A stretch of DNA of 40,053 nt from Deltaproteobacteria bacterium (GTDB lineage Bacteria > Desulfobacterota > Binatia > Binatales > Binataceae), in NCBI GenBank assembly GCA_021799495.1, contig JAJZAI010000032.1, positions 1 through 40,053 on the forward strand, given 5' to 3'. Shown piece after piece: positions 1-8,132 of this stretch. Below the pieces are notes generated by a model that was not told the DNA's origin, ran no database searches, and was given only the letters and a program-made list of their open reading frames with translations. A program made the position numbers and the translations under genes. Numbering within the stretch: the first letter of the stretch is position 1; every line of letters starts with the position of its first letter.

Positions 1-720
1 ATGGTTGACGAACTGCATGATTTCCTGCGCGGACTCGCGCATGATCGGAATACGCGAGTGGTCGTGATCCGCGGCGCGGGGCGGGCGTTTTGCGCCGGTC
101 TCGATCTGAAAGAGCAGTCCGGGGGCGGCGGCGTTGACGTGGTCAAGGCGAGCGTCGCGCGCACCTACGATATCCAGCGCAAAATGAGCGATTTGGTGGT
201 GGCGATGCGGCGCGCACCGCAACCTTTTATAGCGGCGGTGCGCGGGCCCGCATCGGGCGGCGGCTTCGCGCTCGCGCTGGCGGCGGACGTGCGGCTCGCG
301 GGCGAGTCGGCGCGCTTTAACGCCGCCTTCATAAGAATCGGCCTGAGCGCCTGCGACATGGGCGTCAGCTACTTTTTGCCGCGCGCGGTGGGGATGTCGA
401 TCGCGTCGGAACTGATGCTCACGGGAAGATTTATCAATGCGCCGCGCGCGCTCGCGACCGGATTGGTGTCAGAAGTGGTTCCCGATGGCGAACTTGACGC
501 CGCGGCGGGGCGGCTCGCGCAGGAGATGACCGAAACCTCGCCGCTCGGTCTCCGCTTGACCAAGGAATGTCTTGCGGCGACGGTCGATGCGGGCGGACTC
601 GAACAGGCGATTCAGATCGAAGACCGCAATCAAACGCTCTGCGTGCGCGCCGGCTATATCGCGGAGGGCGCGAAGGCGTTCGTCGAAAAGCGCAAACCCC
701 GTTTCGAAAGCGTCGAATAA
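1..720 (+). CDS. Enoyl-CoA hydratase/isomerase family protein (5' end outside window)
   Basis: Crotonase-fold protein acting on acyl-CoA thioesters. The oxyanion-hole segments are visible as AFCAGLDL (about residues 29-36) and PASGGGFALALAADVRLA (about 83-100). The family usually has about 25 more residues before MVDEL, including a TLNRP-like strand, so the ATG at position 1 is probably an internal Met and the gene is cut by the window edge. In the catalytic region the protein reads FNAAFIRIGLSACDMG, so the Glu corresponding to rat hydratase Glu144 appears to be Ala, while the second Glu (SELMLTG, equivalent to Glu164) is kept. The true reaction may therefore be isomerisation or hydrolysis rather than simple hydration. 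It converges on citrate synthase, with a shared hairpin between them. The family is certain, the substrate unknown. Confidence 0.9.
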   Translation: MVDELHDFLRGLAHDRNTRVVVIRGAGRAFCAGLDLKEQSGGGGVDVVKASVARTYDIQRKMSDLVVAMRRAPQPFIAAVRGPASGGGFALALAADVRLAGESARFNAAFIRIGLSACDMGVSYFLPRAVGMSIASELMLTGRFINAPRALATGLVSEVVPDGELDAAAGRLAQEMTETSPLGLRLTKECLAATVDAGGLEQAIQIEDRNQTLCVRAGYIAEGAKAFVEKRKPRFESVE

Positions 721-756
721 GATTTTCGGATTTGACGGCGCCGAGCCGTAAACGCA

Positions 757-788
757 AGCGGGACGCGGCCCGTTCGCCGCGTCCCGCT
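757..788. terminator. Bidirectional hairpin between convergent genes
   Basis: A perfect 12-bp stem (AGCGGGACGCGG paired with CCGCGTCCCGCT) with an 8-nt loop lies between the stop of the enoyl-CoA hydratase and the stop of citrate synthase. There is no T-run on either side, so it is a likely but not textbook intrinsic terminator serving both converging transcripts. Confidence 0.6.
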
Positions 789-844
789 GTGCATCGTTAG
801 TATCGGAACGGTTCGATCGAATTACATCGCTCCGGAGCGCGGCG

Positions 845-2176
845 TCAGATCTGATCGCTAACGGCGTCCTCGCGCATCGTCGGCTCCGGGCGATGCTCGA
901 TCGGCGTCCAGTGCCGCATCTGCTCGCCGATATAAACCTGGCGCGGGCGCGCGATTTTCTGTTCCGGATCGCGCACCATTTCGGCCCACTGCGCCATCCA
1001 TCCGGAAGTCCGCGGAATCGCGAACAGCACCGGGAACATCTCCATCGGGAAACCCATCGCCTGATAGGTCACGCCGGTATAGAAATCGACGTTCGGATAA
1101 AGCTTGCGCGAAACGAAGTAGTCGTCTTCGAGCGCGATCTTCTCCAATTCGAGTGAGATGTCGATAAGCGGGTTGCGGCCGGTAACCTCGAACACCTCGT
1201 AGGCGATTTTTTTGACGATTTTCGCACGCGGGTCGTAATTCTTGTACACGCGATGGCCGAAACCCATCAGGCGGCGCTTGCCTTCTTTGACGCCTTTGAT
1301 GAATTCGGGCACGTTTTTGGGCGAGCCGATTTCGACCAGCATCCGGATTACCGCCTCGTTGGCGCCGCCATGGAGCGGACCGTATAGCGCGGCGGTCGCC
1401 GCGGCGACGGCGGAATATGGATCCACCTGGGAGCTGCCGACCGAGCGCATCGCGTTGGCGGAGCAATTCTGTTCGTGGTCGGCATGCAGAATGAAGAGCA
1501 CGTCCAGCGCGCGTTCAAGCGTTGGATTCGGCTTATACTCGCGCTCTGTCATCCGGAACAGCATCGAAAGAAAATTCCCGGTGTAGCTCAGACTGTTGTC
1601 CGGATAGACGTAGGGCAGGCCGCGCGTATGCCGATAGGCGAACGCCGCCAGCGTGGGCACCTTGCCGATCAGCCGGCGGGTTTGCAGCCGGCGCGATTCG
1701 AGGTCGTTGATCTGCGCTGCTTCGGGATAGAAGGTCGAAAGCGCGCCGATTGTGCTCACCAGCATGCCCATCGGATGCGCGTCGTAGCGGAAACCCTCCA
1801 TGAATTTCTTGACATTTTCATGGATCATCGTGTGGGTCTTGATGTTGCTCTCCCAGGCGGCGTAATGCTTGCGGTCGGGCAGCTCACCCTTGACGATCAG
1901 GTAGGCGACCTCGAGGTAGTTGCTCTTTTCCGCGAGCTCTTCGATCGGGTAGCCGCGGTAGCGCAGGATTCCCTTCTCGCCGTCGATAAAGGTGATCCGG
2001 CTGCGGCATGACGCCGTGTTGGTAAAAGCCGGATCGTAGGACATCAGGCCGAAGTCGTCGGGGGAAGTCTTGATGTCCCGCAAGGCCGCAGCGCGAATCA
2101 CGCCGCCTTCTTCGATCGGAATCTCGTACTGTTTGCCCGTGCGGTTGTCGGTAATCGAAAGCGTCTCTTTTGCCAT
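845..2176 (-). CDS. gltA: Citrate synthase
   Basis: Condenses oxaloacetate and acetyl-CoA to citrate, the entry step of the TCA cycle, in the cytoplasm. The 443-residue product matches the long hexameric (E. coli GltA-like) type, with the N-terminal small beta domain and the blocks SRITFIDGEKGILRYRGYPI, HADHEQNCSANAMR, GPLHGGANEAV (catalytic His), MGFGHRVYKNYDPR (catalytic His) and LYPNVDFYTG (catalytic Asp). I chose the ATG at 2174-2176 (MAKETLSIT) because GAGGAAGG lies just upstream of it. A longer reading from 2242 adds an Arg-rich stretch unlike the family. The gene stands alone, divergent from the chloride channel, and a candidate promoter is listed separately. Confidence 0.96.
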   Translation of the reverse strand: MAKETLSITDNRTGKQYEIPIEEGGVIRAAALRDIKTSPDDFGLMSYDPAFTNTASCRSRITFIDGEKGILRYRGYPIEELAEKSNYLEVAYLIVKGELPDRKHYAAWESNIKTHTMIHENVKKFMEGFRYDAHPMGMLVSTIGALSTFYPEAAQINDLESRRLQTRRLIGKVPTLAAFAYRHTRGLPYVYPDNSLSYTGNFLSMLFRMTEREYKPNPTLERALDVLFILHADHEQNCSANAMRSVGSSQVDPYSAVAAATAALYGPLHGGANEAVIRMLVEIGSPKNVPEFIKGVKEGKRRLMGFGHRVYKNYDPRAKIVKKIAYEVFEVTGRNPLIDISLELEKIALEDDYFVSRKLYPNVDFYTGVTYQAMGFPMEMFPVLFAIPRTSGWMAQWAEMVRDPEQKIARPRQVYIGEQMRHWTPIEHRPEPTMREDAVSDQI

Positions 2177-2264
2177 GAACCTTCCTCGCTCGGTCGCGCG
2201 CGGCGCGCGGCGCCAACAGACCTGCGGGTCATCCGGCGCCATGTCCGCCGCGCTTTGCGATCAA

Positions 2265-2294
2265 CATATATGCAGTAATCTTTCTTTTAGACAA
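2265..2294 (-). promoter_or_regulatory. Candidate sigma70-like promoter for citrate synthase
   Basis: On the minus strand TTGTCT (2289-2294) and TATATG (2265-2270) are separated by 18 nt in an AT-rich island inside an otherwise GC-rich gap. It lies about 90 nt upstream of the gltA start. This is a consensus match by eye only. The rest of the 2177-2478 gap shows no other gene. Confidence 0.35.
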
Positions 2295-2478
2295 TTTGGC
2301 GGCGAGAAGCAAACGCGGCGGACGCCCGGCGGCGGATTTTTTCGCGCGCCTGTGGAAATCATGCGATTGGCGATGCGACACTAAAAGACCGCGCCGGCCC
2401 GAAAACTGCGATGGACGGCGTTGGCGTCTGGTTAACCGTACAACGGGCGATCTCAGGGAGAGAAAGGAAACATACAAG

Positions 2479-3882
2479 GTGAGCGAATTCGGTACGATGA
2501 TTAAGCGGGCGCTGAACGGCGACCGCTTCCGCCATCCGTTCCTCCGGCGTTTCGCCGGTTTCGCGCATGGCGAAATCGACGCGATCTATTCGCGCGACGT
2601 GCAGAAATGGCTGCTGATAGCGCCGATTATCGGCGTGGTGGCGGGACTGACGATCACGCTAATTACCGTCGTAATCCTCGACTTGATTTGGGCGCGTCTG
2701 TTGCCGTTCTATCTGCGCCATCACTGGACGATCGTGCCTGGATTGATTGTCGGCTTCTTCCTGACAGGCTTGATCATGCAGCGGCGCACTCCCGATCCCA
2801 ACGAACACTCGACCGAAGAAATCATCCGCTCATATCACGAGCGTAACGGCGCAATCGACGTCAAACCGTTCTGGTGGAAATTATTGGCCGCCGTCACCAC
2901 GGTCGGATCTGGCGGCAGCGCCGCGCTCGAAGGCCCGAGCATCTATAGCGGCGGCGCGATCGGCTCGTGGCTGTGGACGAAACTCGAGCGTTTCGGAGTG
3001 AGCGAACGCGATCGGCGGCTGATGCTGATCAGCGGGGCGGGCGCCGGCATGGCCGCGGTCTTCCGCGCTCCGCTCACGGGTATCGTGTTCGCGCTCGAGA
3101 TGCCATACAAGGACGATCTTGCGCACGAAGCGCTGCTGCCTTCGCTGATCGCATCGGTGGTGTCCTACGGCACGTTGACGGCGTTTATCGGCACGACGCC
3201 GCTGTTCGGCTTCGCAGGCGCCGCCGGATTCCAGCCATCCGACCTGCTTTGGTCAGCTCTTTTGGGCCTGATTCTGGGCTTAATCGCAATGATTTTCACG
3301 ACGCTTTTCCGGCGTACGCGGAAATTCGTCGTCGATTCCCCCATCTCGCATACCAAAAAACTTATAATTGGCGGCGCGTTAACGGGATTCTGCGGCTTGC
3401 TGTTCGTTACGCTTTATCCGGGCGGCTTGATTCCGATCGGTCCGAACTACGAAGCCGCGCACATGATCTTGTGGAACACCTATTCATCCGGCGAATTGAT
3501 CTGCTTCGCCGTCCTGAAGCTCGCGGCGACGCTGTTCTCGCTGGGGACGGGCGGCGTGAGCGCGATGTTCGTGCCGTTGTTCCTGACCGGCGGAGCGCTG
3601 GGCCGCGTCTTTGGCCATCTGATCGGAAGCACAGCCGGGATGAATTTGTTCGCGGCGGTCGGGATGGCGGCTTTTTTGGCCGCCGGATACAAAGCGCCGC
3701 TGACCGCTGTCGTCTTTGTCGCCGAGACCACGGGCGGCCATCCGTACATTATCCCGAGCCTGATCGGCGCGGCATGCGCGTATGCGATTTCCGGAGAATC
3801 CTCGGCGTCGGGCGACCAGTGGCTGCACGAGGGCGACCCTGGTCCGGGCCATGAGGCGATCGCGCATCGCCACACGGATTGA
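2479..3882 (+). CDS. ClC-family chloride channel / H+-Cl- antiporter
   Basis: Polytopic inner-membrane protein of 467 residues that moves chloride or a similar anion, probably exchanging it for protons. The signature blocks of the ion pathway are present: GSGGSAALEGP (about residues 142-152), covering the GSGxP-like selectivity loop and the gating Glu of the GxEGP motif, and SAMFVP (about 363), the GxFxP block. The AGMAAVFRAPLTGIVFALE segment is typical of the family. No C-terminal CBS pair is present. The reading frame is open from 2296, but I start at GTG 2479 (VSEFGTMIK), preceded by AGGAAA; the upstream stretch is Arg-rich and non-conserved. ATG 2497 is an alternative. The gene divergent to it is gltA, and nothing in the context indicates a specific role. 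Confidence 0.9.
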   Translation: MSEFGTMIKRALNGDRFRHPFLRRFAGFAHGEIDAIYSRDVQKWLLIAPIIGVVAGLTITLITVVILDLIWARLLPFYLRHHWTIVPGLIVGFFLTGLIMQRRTPDPNEHSTEEIIRSYHERNGAIDVKPFWWKLLAAVTTVGSGGSAALEGPSIYSGGAIGSWLWTKLERFGVSERDRRLMLISGAGAGMAAVFRAPLTGIVFALEMPYKDDLAHEALLPSLIASVVSYGTLTAFIGTTPLFGFAGAAGFQPSDLLWSALLGLILGLIAMIFTTLFRRTRKFVVDSPISHTKKLIIGGALTGFCGLLFVTLYPGGLIPIGPNYEAAHMILWNTYSSGELICFAVLKLAATLFSLGTGGVSAMFVPLFLTGGALGRVFGHLIGSTAGMNLFAAVGMAAFLAAGYKAPLTAVVFVAETTGGHPYIIPSLIGAACAYAISGESSASGDQWLHEGDPGPGHEAIAHRHTD

Positions 3883-3900
3883 AGGCGATCGCGGCCGGGA

Positions 3901-5022
3901 TCAGTAGCCGCCGAGCGCGGCGACGCGTTCGCGATGATACGGCGGAGCGCCGAACAGGCTCTCGTTCAGGCGCGCGCGTTTGAACCAGAAGTGAATGTCG
4001 TGCTCCCAAGTGAAGCCGATTCCGCCATGCATCAGGACGGCTTTTCCGGCCGCACGGCTGTAAACCTCGCAGGCGCGCGCCTTGGCCATCGCGGCCGCCC
4101 GCGCGGCTTCACGCGGCAGCGCGTCGAAAGCATAGGCGGCGTACCAGACGAGGGCGCGCGCCGGCTCGAGATCGGCCACGATCTCCGCGGCGGCGTGCTT
4201 GATCGCCTGAAACGATCCGATCGGCTTGCCGAATTGCTCGCGGACTTTCGCGTATTCGACCGCCATGTCGAGCACGCGCTGCGCGCCTCCAATCGAATCC
4301 GCGGAGATCGCGATCGCGCCTGCGCCGAGCACGCGCTCGTAAAGATCGGCGCCGCCCCGCAATTGCGCTTCAGGCGGCGCCAGCACGCCGTCGAATTCGA
4401 CGAGCGCGAGCCGCCGCGTCAGGTCGAGCGCTTTGAGCGGGCGGATTTTCACGCCCGCCGCATTTGCCGGAACGACGAACAACTCGACGTCGCGAGCGCC
4501 CGCTCCGGTACGCGCCGCCACGATAAAGAAGCTTGCCGATTGCGCGTACGGCACGAACATCTTCACGCCGTTAATCACCGCGCCGGCGGGAGCCGTCCGC
4601 GCGCTGACGGCGAAATCGGAGGGGGCGAGTCCGTCGTTGGCTTCGACAATCGCGACCGCGCCGGTCGCGTCGCCGGCCGCGAGCGCCCTGAGCCAGCGTG
4701 TTTTGATTTCATCGCCGCCGCCCGCGGCCAGAGCGTACGCCGCTATCGCCGCCGAGAACAGAAACGGCCCCGGCATCGCCGCGTAGCCGCATTCCTCAAG
4801 CAGCACCGCCATGTCGAGCATTCCGAGGCCGGCGCCGCCGAACTGCTCGGGAACAATCAGGCCCGGCCATCCAAGTTGCGCCATCTTGCGCTCCAGTTCC
4901 GGCGACAGTCCGGGGGCGTCCGCGGCGATCTCGCGCATTTTCTGGGCGGGACATTCGCTCGCAAGGAAATGACGCGCGCTTTCGCGCAACTGTTCCTGTT
5001 CTTCAGTCAGGCCAAAGTCCAT
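3901..5022 (-). CDS. Acyl-CoA dehydrogenase, likely subunit of a heteromeric pair
   Basis: FAD-dependent alpha,beta-desaturase of acyl-CoA thioesters, 373 residues. The N-terminal helical domain (MDFGLTEEQEQLRESARHFL), the middle beta domain and the C-terminal helical domain ending in GGIGFTWEHDIHFWFKRAR are all present. That last motif is characteristic of the FadE class that includes the alpha2beta2 enzymes of mycobacterial steroid side-chain breakdown. It sits 32 bp downstream of a second, dissimilar acyl-CoA dehydrogenase on the same strand. Such adjacent pairs commonly form one heterotetramer. The heteromer and any steroid or branched-chain substrate are inferences from family and gene order; the enzyme class is clear. 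Confidence 0.92.
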   Translation of the reverse strand: MDFGLTEEQEQLRESARHFLASECPAQKMREIAADAPGLSPELERKMAQLGWPGLIVPEQFGGAGLGMLDMAVLLEECGYAAMPGPFLFSAAIAAYALAAGGGDEIKTRWLRALAAGDATGAVAIVEANDGLAPSDFAVSARTAPAGAVINGVKMFVPYAQSASFFIVAARTGAGARDVELFVVPANAAGVKIRPLKALDLTRRLALVEFDGVLAPPEAQLRGGADLYERVLGAGAIAISADSIGGAQRVLDMAVEYAKVREQFGKPIGSFQAIKHAAAEIVADLEPARALVWYAAYAFDALPREAARAAAMAKARACEVYSRAAGKAVLMHGGIGFTWEHDIHFWFKRARLNESLFGAPPYHRERVAALGGY

Positions 5023-5054
5023 CGTCGTAATTCCATTCCGCCGTCATGCCCCGC

Positions 5055-6245
5055 TCAGCGCGACTTCGGCAGTTTCAGGCCGCGCTCGGCGATAATGTTT
5101 TTTTGGATGTGCGAGGTGCCGCCGCCAATCACGAGCCCCAGCGTGAACATCCATTCGTAGGGCCAGAATCCGCGATCCATCGCGTGGCCGTCGTCGCGCG
5201 CGAGCAATGCGTAATCGCCCATCGCTTCCATCGCGGCGGCCGCAAGGTCGTGGTTCAGTTCCGTGCCGACCAGCTTATTCGCCCAAGCTCCCAGCCCGGG
5301 ATTGCGCCCGCGTATCGAATCGGTCAGTTGGCGCAGCATGTGATACTTCATCGCCTCGACGCGGATTTCGAGGTCGGCGAGCCGCTGCCGGAACACCGGA
5401 TCGTGCGTCAGAGGCCGTCCGCCCCGCATCGTCGCGGCGGCCAGCGCCTTCAGACGATTGAACAGCATCTGCGTGGTCGTGGTCGAGCCGAGCATGTTGC
5501 GTTCGTGAAAGAGGGTGGCGTTGGCGACCATCCAACCCTCGTTCAGCTTGCCGACGAGGTTGCGGCGCGGAACGCGAACATTGTCGAAAAAAACTTCGTT
5601 GAAGCCGCGATCGCCCGTCATCTGCACCAGCGGCTTGACCGTGATGCCGGGGCTTTTCATGTCGATCAGGATGTAGGAGATGCCGCGATGCTTGGGCGCG
5701 TCGGGGTCGGTGCGCACCAGGCAGAACATCATGTCGGCGAAATGCGCGTTGGACGTCCACACCTTCTGGCCGTTGACGACGAATTCATCGCCCACGATTT
5801 CCGCGCGCGTGCGCAGCGAAGCGAGGTCCGATCCCGAGCCGGGTTCGGAATAGCCCTGACACCAGATTTCTTCCGCCGTCAGTATTTTGGGCAGATAGCG
5901 CGCTTTCTGCTCGTCATTGCCCCACGTGATCAGCGTCGGACCGACCATCGAAATGCCCATCGCGCCGATCAGGGCGGGCGCGCGCGTGCGCACCATTTCT
6001 TCATTTACGATCGACTGGCGCACGGGGTCCATCGCCTGGCCGCCGTACTCTTTTGGCCAGGACAAGGCGAGATAGCCCGCCTGATGAACGCGGCGCTGCC
6101 AGATTTTCATTTTTTCCAGCGTGCTTTTGTCGCGATCGGCGTTCCGATCAAAGCCGCGCAGACCGCTGGTCGGTATATTTTCGTCGAGCCAATTCCGCAC
6201 CTGGCGGCGGAACGCTTCTTCTTCCGGCGTGTAGTTCAAATCCAT
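5055..6245 (-). CDS. Acyl-CoA dehydrogenase, partner subunit
   Basis: 396-residue FAD-dependent acyl-CoA dehydrogenase with MDLNYTPEEEAFRRQVRNWL at the N-terminus, WCQGYSEPGSGSDLASLRT (flavin-contact region, about residues 126-144), VNGQKVWTSNAHFADMM and a C-terminal GGGTSHIQKNIIAERGL. In medium-chain enzymes the catalytic Glu sits in YEGT; here the equivalent reads GGGT, so this chain may not supply the base. That fits the idea of a heteromer with the downstream gene. The start at 6243-6245 is preceded by GAGGG; the longer reading to 6287 is unlike the family. The gene lies 87 bp downstream of the threonine ammonia-lyase and may be cotranscribed with it. Confidence 0.92.
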   Translation of the reverse strand: MDLNYTPEEEAFRRQVRNWLDENIPTSGLRGFDRNADRDKSTLEKMKIWQRRVHQAGYLALSWPKEYGGQAMDPVRQSIVNEEMVRTRAPALIGAMGISMVGPTLITWGNDEQKARYLPKILTAEEIWCQGYSEPGSGSDLASLRTRAEIVGDEFVVNGQKVWTSNAHFADMMFCLVRTDPDAPKHRGISYILIDMKSPGITVKPLVQMTGDRGFNEVFFDNVRVPRRNLVGKLNEGWMVANATLFHERNMLGSTTTTQMLFNRLKALAAATMRGGRPLTHDPVFRQRLADLEIRVEAMKYHMLRQLTDSIRGRNPGLGAWANKLVGTELNHDLAAAAMEAMGDYALLARDDGHAMDRGFWPYEWMFTLGLVIGGGTSHIQKNIIAERGLKLPKSR

Positions 6246-6332
6246 GGCGAGCCCTCGGACGCGCACCGGCGCGGCCTCCGCCAGCATAGCGAAGCGGCGC
6301 CGAGTGGCAAGGATTATCGCTGATTGAAGCGG

Positions 6333-7553
6333 TCAAACGTCAGCGGCGATTTCATATCCGCCGGCCCTGAGCCGCGCGAGGAGTTCGTCGCGATGGCCGT
6401 GGCCGCGCGTCTCAATCTCAAGCGTGACGCGCGCGCCGCCGATCGGGATGTCGCGGCGCGTGCGGTCATGGCTGATCGATCGGATATTCGCGCCGGTCGC
6501 GCCGATCAGATCGAGCAGCTTGCGCAGCTCGCCCGGACGATCGCGCAGGTCGAGCGTGAAGCTGGTCAAGCGGCCGGCTTTCGACAATCCGTAGCCGATA
6601 ATCCGATCGAGCAGATTGATGTCGATATTGCCGCCGCTGATGCACAGCACCACGCGTTTTCCCCTTAATTCGTCGCGAATTTTCAGCGCGCCCGCCAATG
6701 CCGTCGCGCCCGCGCCTTCGGTCAGCAATTTAAGCCGCTCGAGCATCAGCAGCACCGCTTCGCCAATCTCGAAATCATCGACCGCGACCACGCGCCGCAC
6801 ATGATCGCGAATTATGGCGAAGGGAATCGCGCCGATTCGTCCGGTCGCGAGCCCGTCCGCGATCGTATCCACCGCGCGCTCGATCGATGACGCCGCGCCG
6901 GCGGCGAGACTGGTGCTGAGTTGCGGCGAACCAGCGGCTTCGACGCCGATCACTTCAGTGCGTGGCGACCGTACGGCCAGCGCCGCGGCGATTCCGGCGA
7001 GCAATCCGCCGCCGCCGGCCGGAACCAGCACGACATCGGGCCGCAGTTCCGCGGCGATTTCGAGTCCTATGGTTCCCTGACCAGCGATTACGAACGGGTC
7101 GTCGTAGGCGTCGACGAAAACCGCGCCGCTGCCGGCGCGCAGCTCCTCCGCCGCCGCGCGCGCGGCCGGATAATCGGCTCCGGCGAGCACGACTTCAGGC
7201 TCGTATGAGCGAGTCGCGTCGATTTTCGCAATCGCCGCCGTCCGCGGCATCACGATGGTCGCGCGCACGCCCGCACGGCGCGCGGCGCACGCCAGCGCCT
7301 GGCCATGATTTCCGGCGGAAGCCGCGATTACGCCACGCGCCGCCTCGCCCGGCGTCAGAACGGCGATTCGATTCGCGGCGCCGCGAATTTTGAACGAGCC
7401 GGTCTTCTGCAGGTTTTCGGGCTTGAGATAAACTTCCGCGCCGATCATTTGATCGAGCGTGGCGCTGCGCATCAGCGGCGTCGGATGGACCAAAGCGGCG
7501 ATTCGCGCGCGCGCCGCCTCGATCTCGGCAATCCCCGGCGCCGCGTCAGCCAT
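6333..7553 (-). CDS. ilvA: Threonine ammonia-lyase (threonine dehydratase), ACT-domain form
   Basis: PLP enzyme that deaminates L-threonine to 2-oxobutyrate, the first committed step to isoleucine, or a catabolic version of it. The 406-residue protein has the PLP-lysine motif KTGSFKIRGAANRI (about residues 50-63), SAGNHGQALA (about 86-95), the phosphate-binding Gly loop PAGGGGLLAGIA (about 180-191) and SGGNIDINLLDRII. A C-terminal ACT-like domain starts at about residue 330 (LTSFTLDLRDRPGELRKLLDLI). This is the short single-ACT form rather than the 510-residue E. coli IlvA. The start overlaps the end of the upstream small gene by 8 bp, which suggests translational coupling. The choice between biosynthetic and catabolic roles cannot be made from this sequence. 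Confidence 0.9.
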   Translation of the reverse strand: MADAAPGIAEIEAARARIAALVHPTPLMRSATLDQMIGAEVYLKPENLQKTGSFKIRGAANRIAVLTPGEAARGVIAASAGNHGQALACAARRAGVRATIVMPRTAAIAKIDATRSYEPEVVLAGADYPAARAAAEELRAGSGAVFVDAYDDPFVIAGQGTIGLEIAAELRPDVVLVPAGGGGLLAGIAAALAVRSPRTEVIGVEAAGSPQLSTSLAAGAASSIERAVDTIADGLATGRIGAIPFAIIRDHVRRVVAVDDFEIGEAVLLMLERLKLLTEGAGATALAGALKIRDELRGKRVVLCISGGNIDINLLDRIIGYGLSKAGRLTSFTLDLRDRPGELRKLLDLIGATGANIRSISHDRTRRDIPIGGARVTLEIETRGHGHRDELLARLRAGGYEIAADV

Positions 7554-7899
7554 GGTTATGCGCTGCGGCGAACTGCCGCTCGCGAATCGGGCCGAATCCG
7601 TCGCCGGCGAAATCGACTTGCCGGCACGCGCCGGTGCGGTAATCGAGATCCAGCAGGAGGTAGCGGATTGGCCGGCGTTTGATCGACGCGATCAGCGCCG
7701 CGATGCTGTCGCGATCGGACGTGGAAATCGAGGCGATTTCGGCGGCGTCGAGCCGGCTTTGCACGAGGAACGCGCGCGCCAAATCCTCGCTCGAAAAGGC
7801 CAGCGCCCCCGCCCACGACTGATCTTTTTCCTGAAAAGCGATCAGCGCGCCGGAAGCATCAAGCAAAAAATATATTTCCGGAAAATCCAAAGCGTTCAC
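7546..7899 (-). CDS. Small protein of unknown function upstream of ilvA
   Basis: 117 residues from GTG 7899 (VNALDFPEIYFLLDASGALIAFQEKDQSW). I do not recognise the family. It reads as a mixed alpha/beta soluble protein with no signal peptide or membrane segment, and contains DRDSIAALIASIKRRPIRYLLLDLDYR near the middle. The open frame extends to 8130, but the upstream part is Arg/Ala-rich and lies in the divergent intergenic space. AGGGA precedes the GTG. The 8-bp overlap with ilvA argues for translation as the first gene of that operon. It could be a regulator or a stand-alone ligand-binding domain; nothing in the sequence decides this. Confidence 0.6.
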   Translation of the reverse strand: MNALDFPEIYFLLDASGALIAFQEKDQSWAGALAFSSEDLARAFLVQSRLDAAEIASISTSDRDSIAALIASIKRRPIRYLLLDLDYRTGACRQVDFAGDGFGPIRERQFAAAHNHG

Positions 7900-8132
7900 G
7901 CGGTCCCTGTTCTGTTGCGGGCGATCTCGATGCCCGCGGGCGCTGGCGCGTTTCGACGCGCATGATAATTTTTCAATATGCGCAGCAAAGTTCGCGTCTC
8001 GTTCGGCAGGCGGCGAAATCGCTTCCGCTCGCGCCACGTTACCGATTCTGGAGACTATCGCCCGCGGATGCGGGGATTCAACCGCGATCCATTTCGCACG
8101 GACGGCGCGCGGCTCGCGGAAGTTCCGCACGA

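Noticed and set aside
5046-6323. 425-codon open frame on the plus strand
   Set aside because: Shadow of the acyl-CoA dehydrogenase in the opposite strand; rich in Arg, His and Gln without any recognisable fold.
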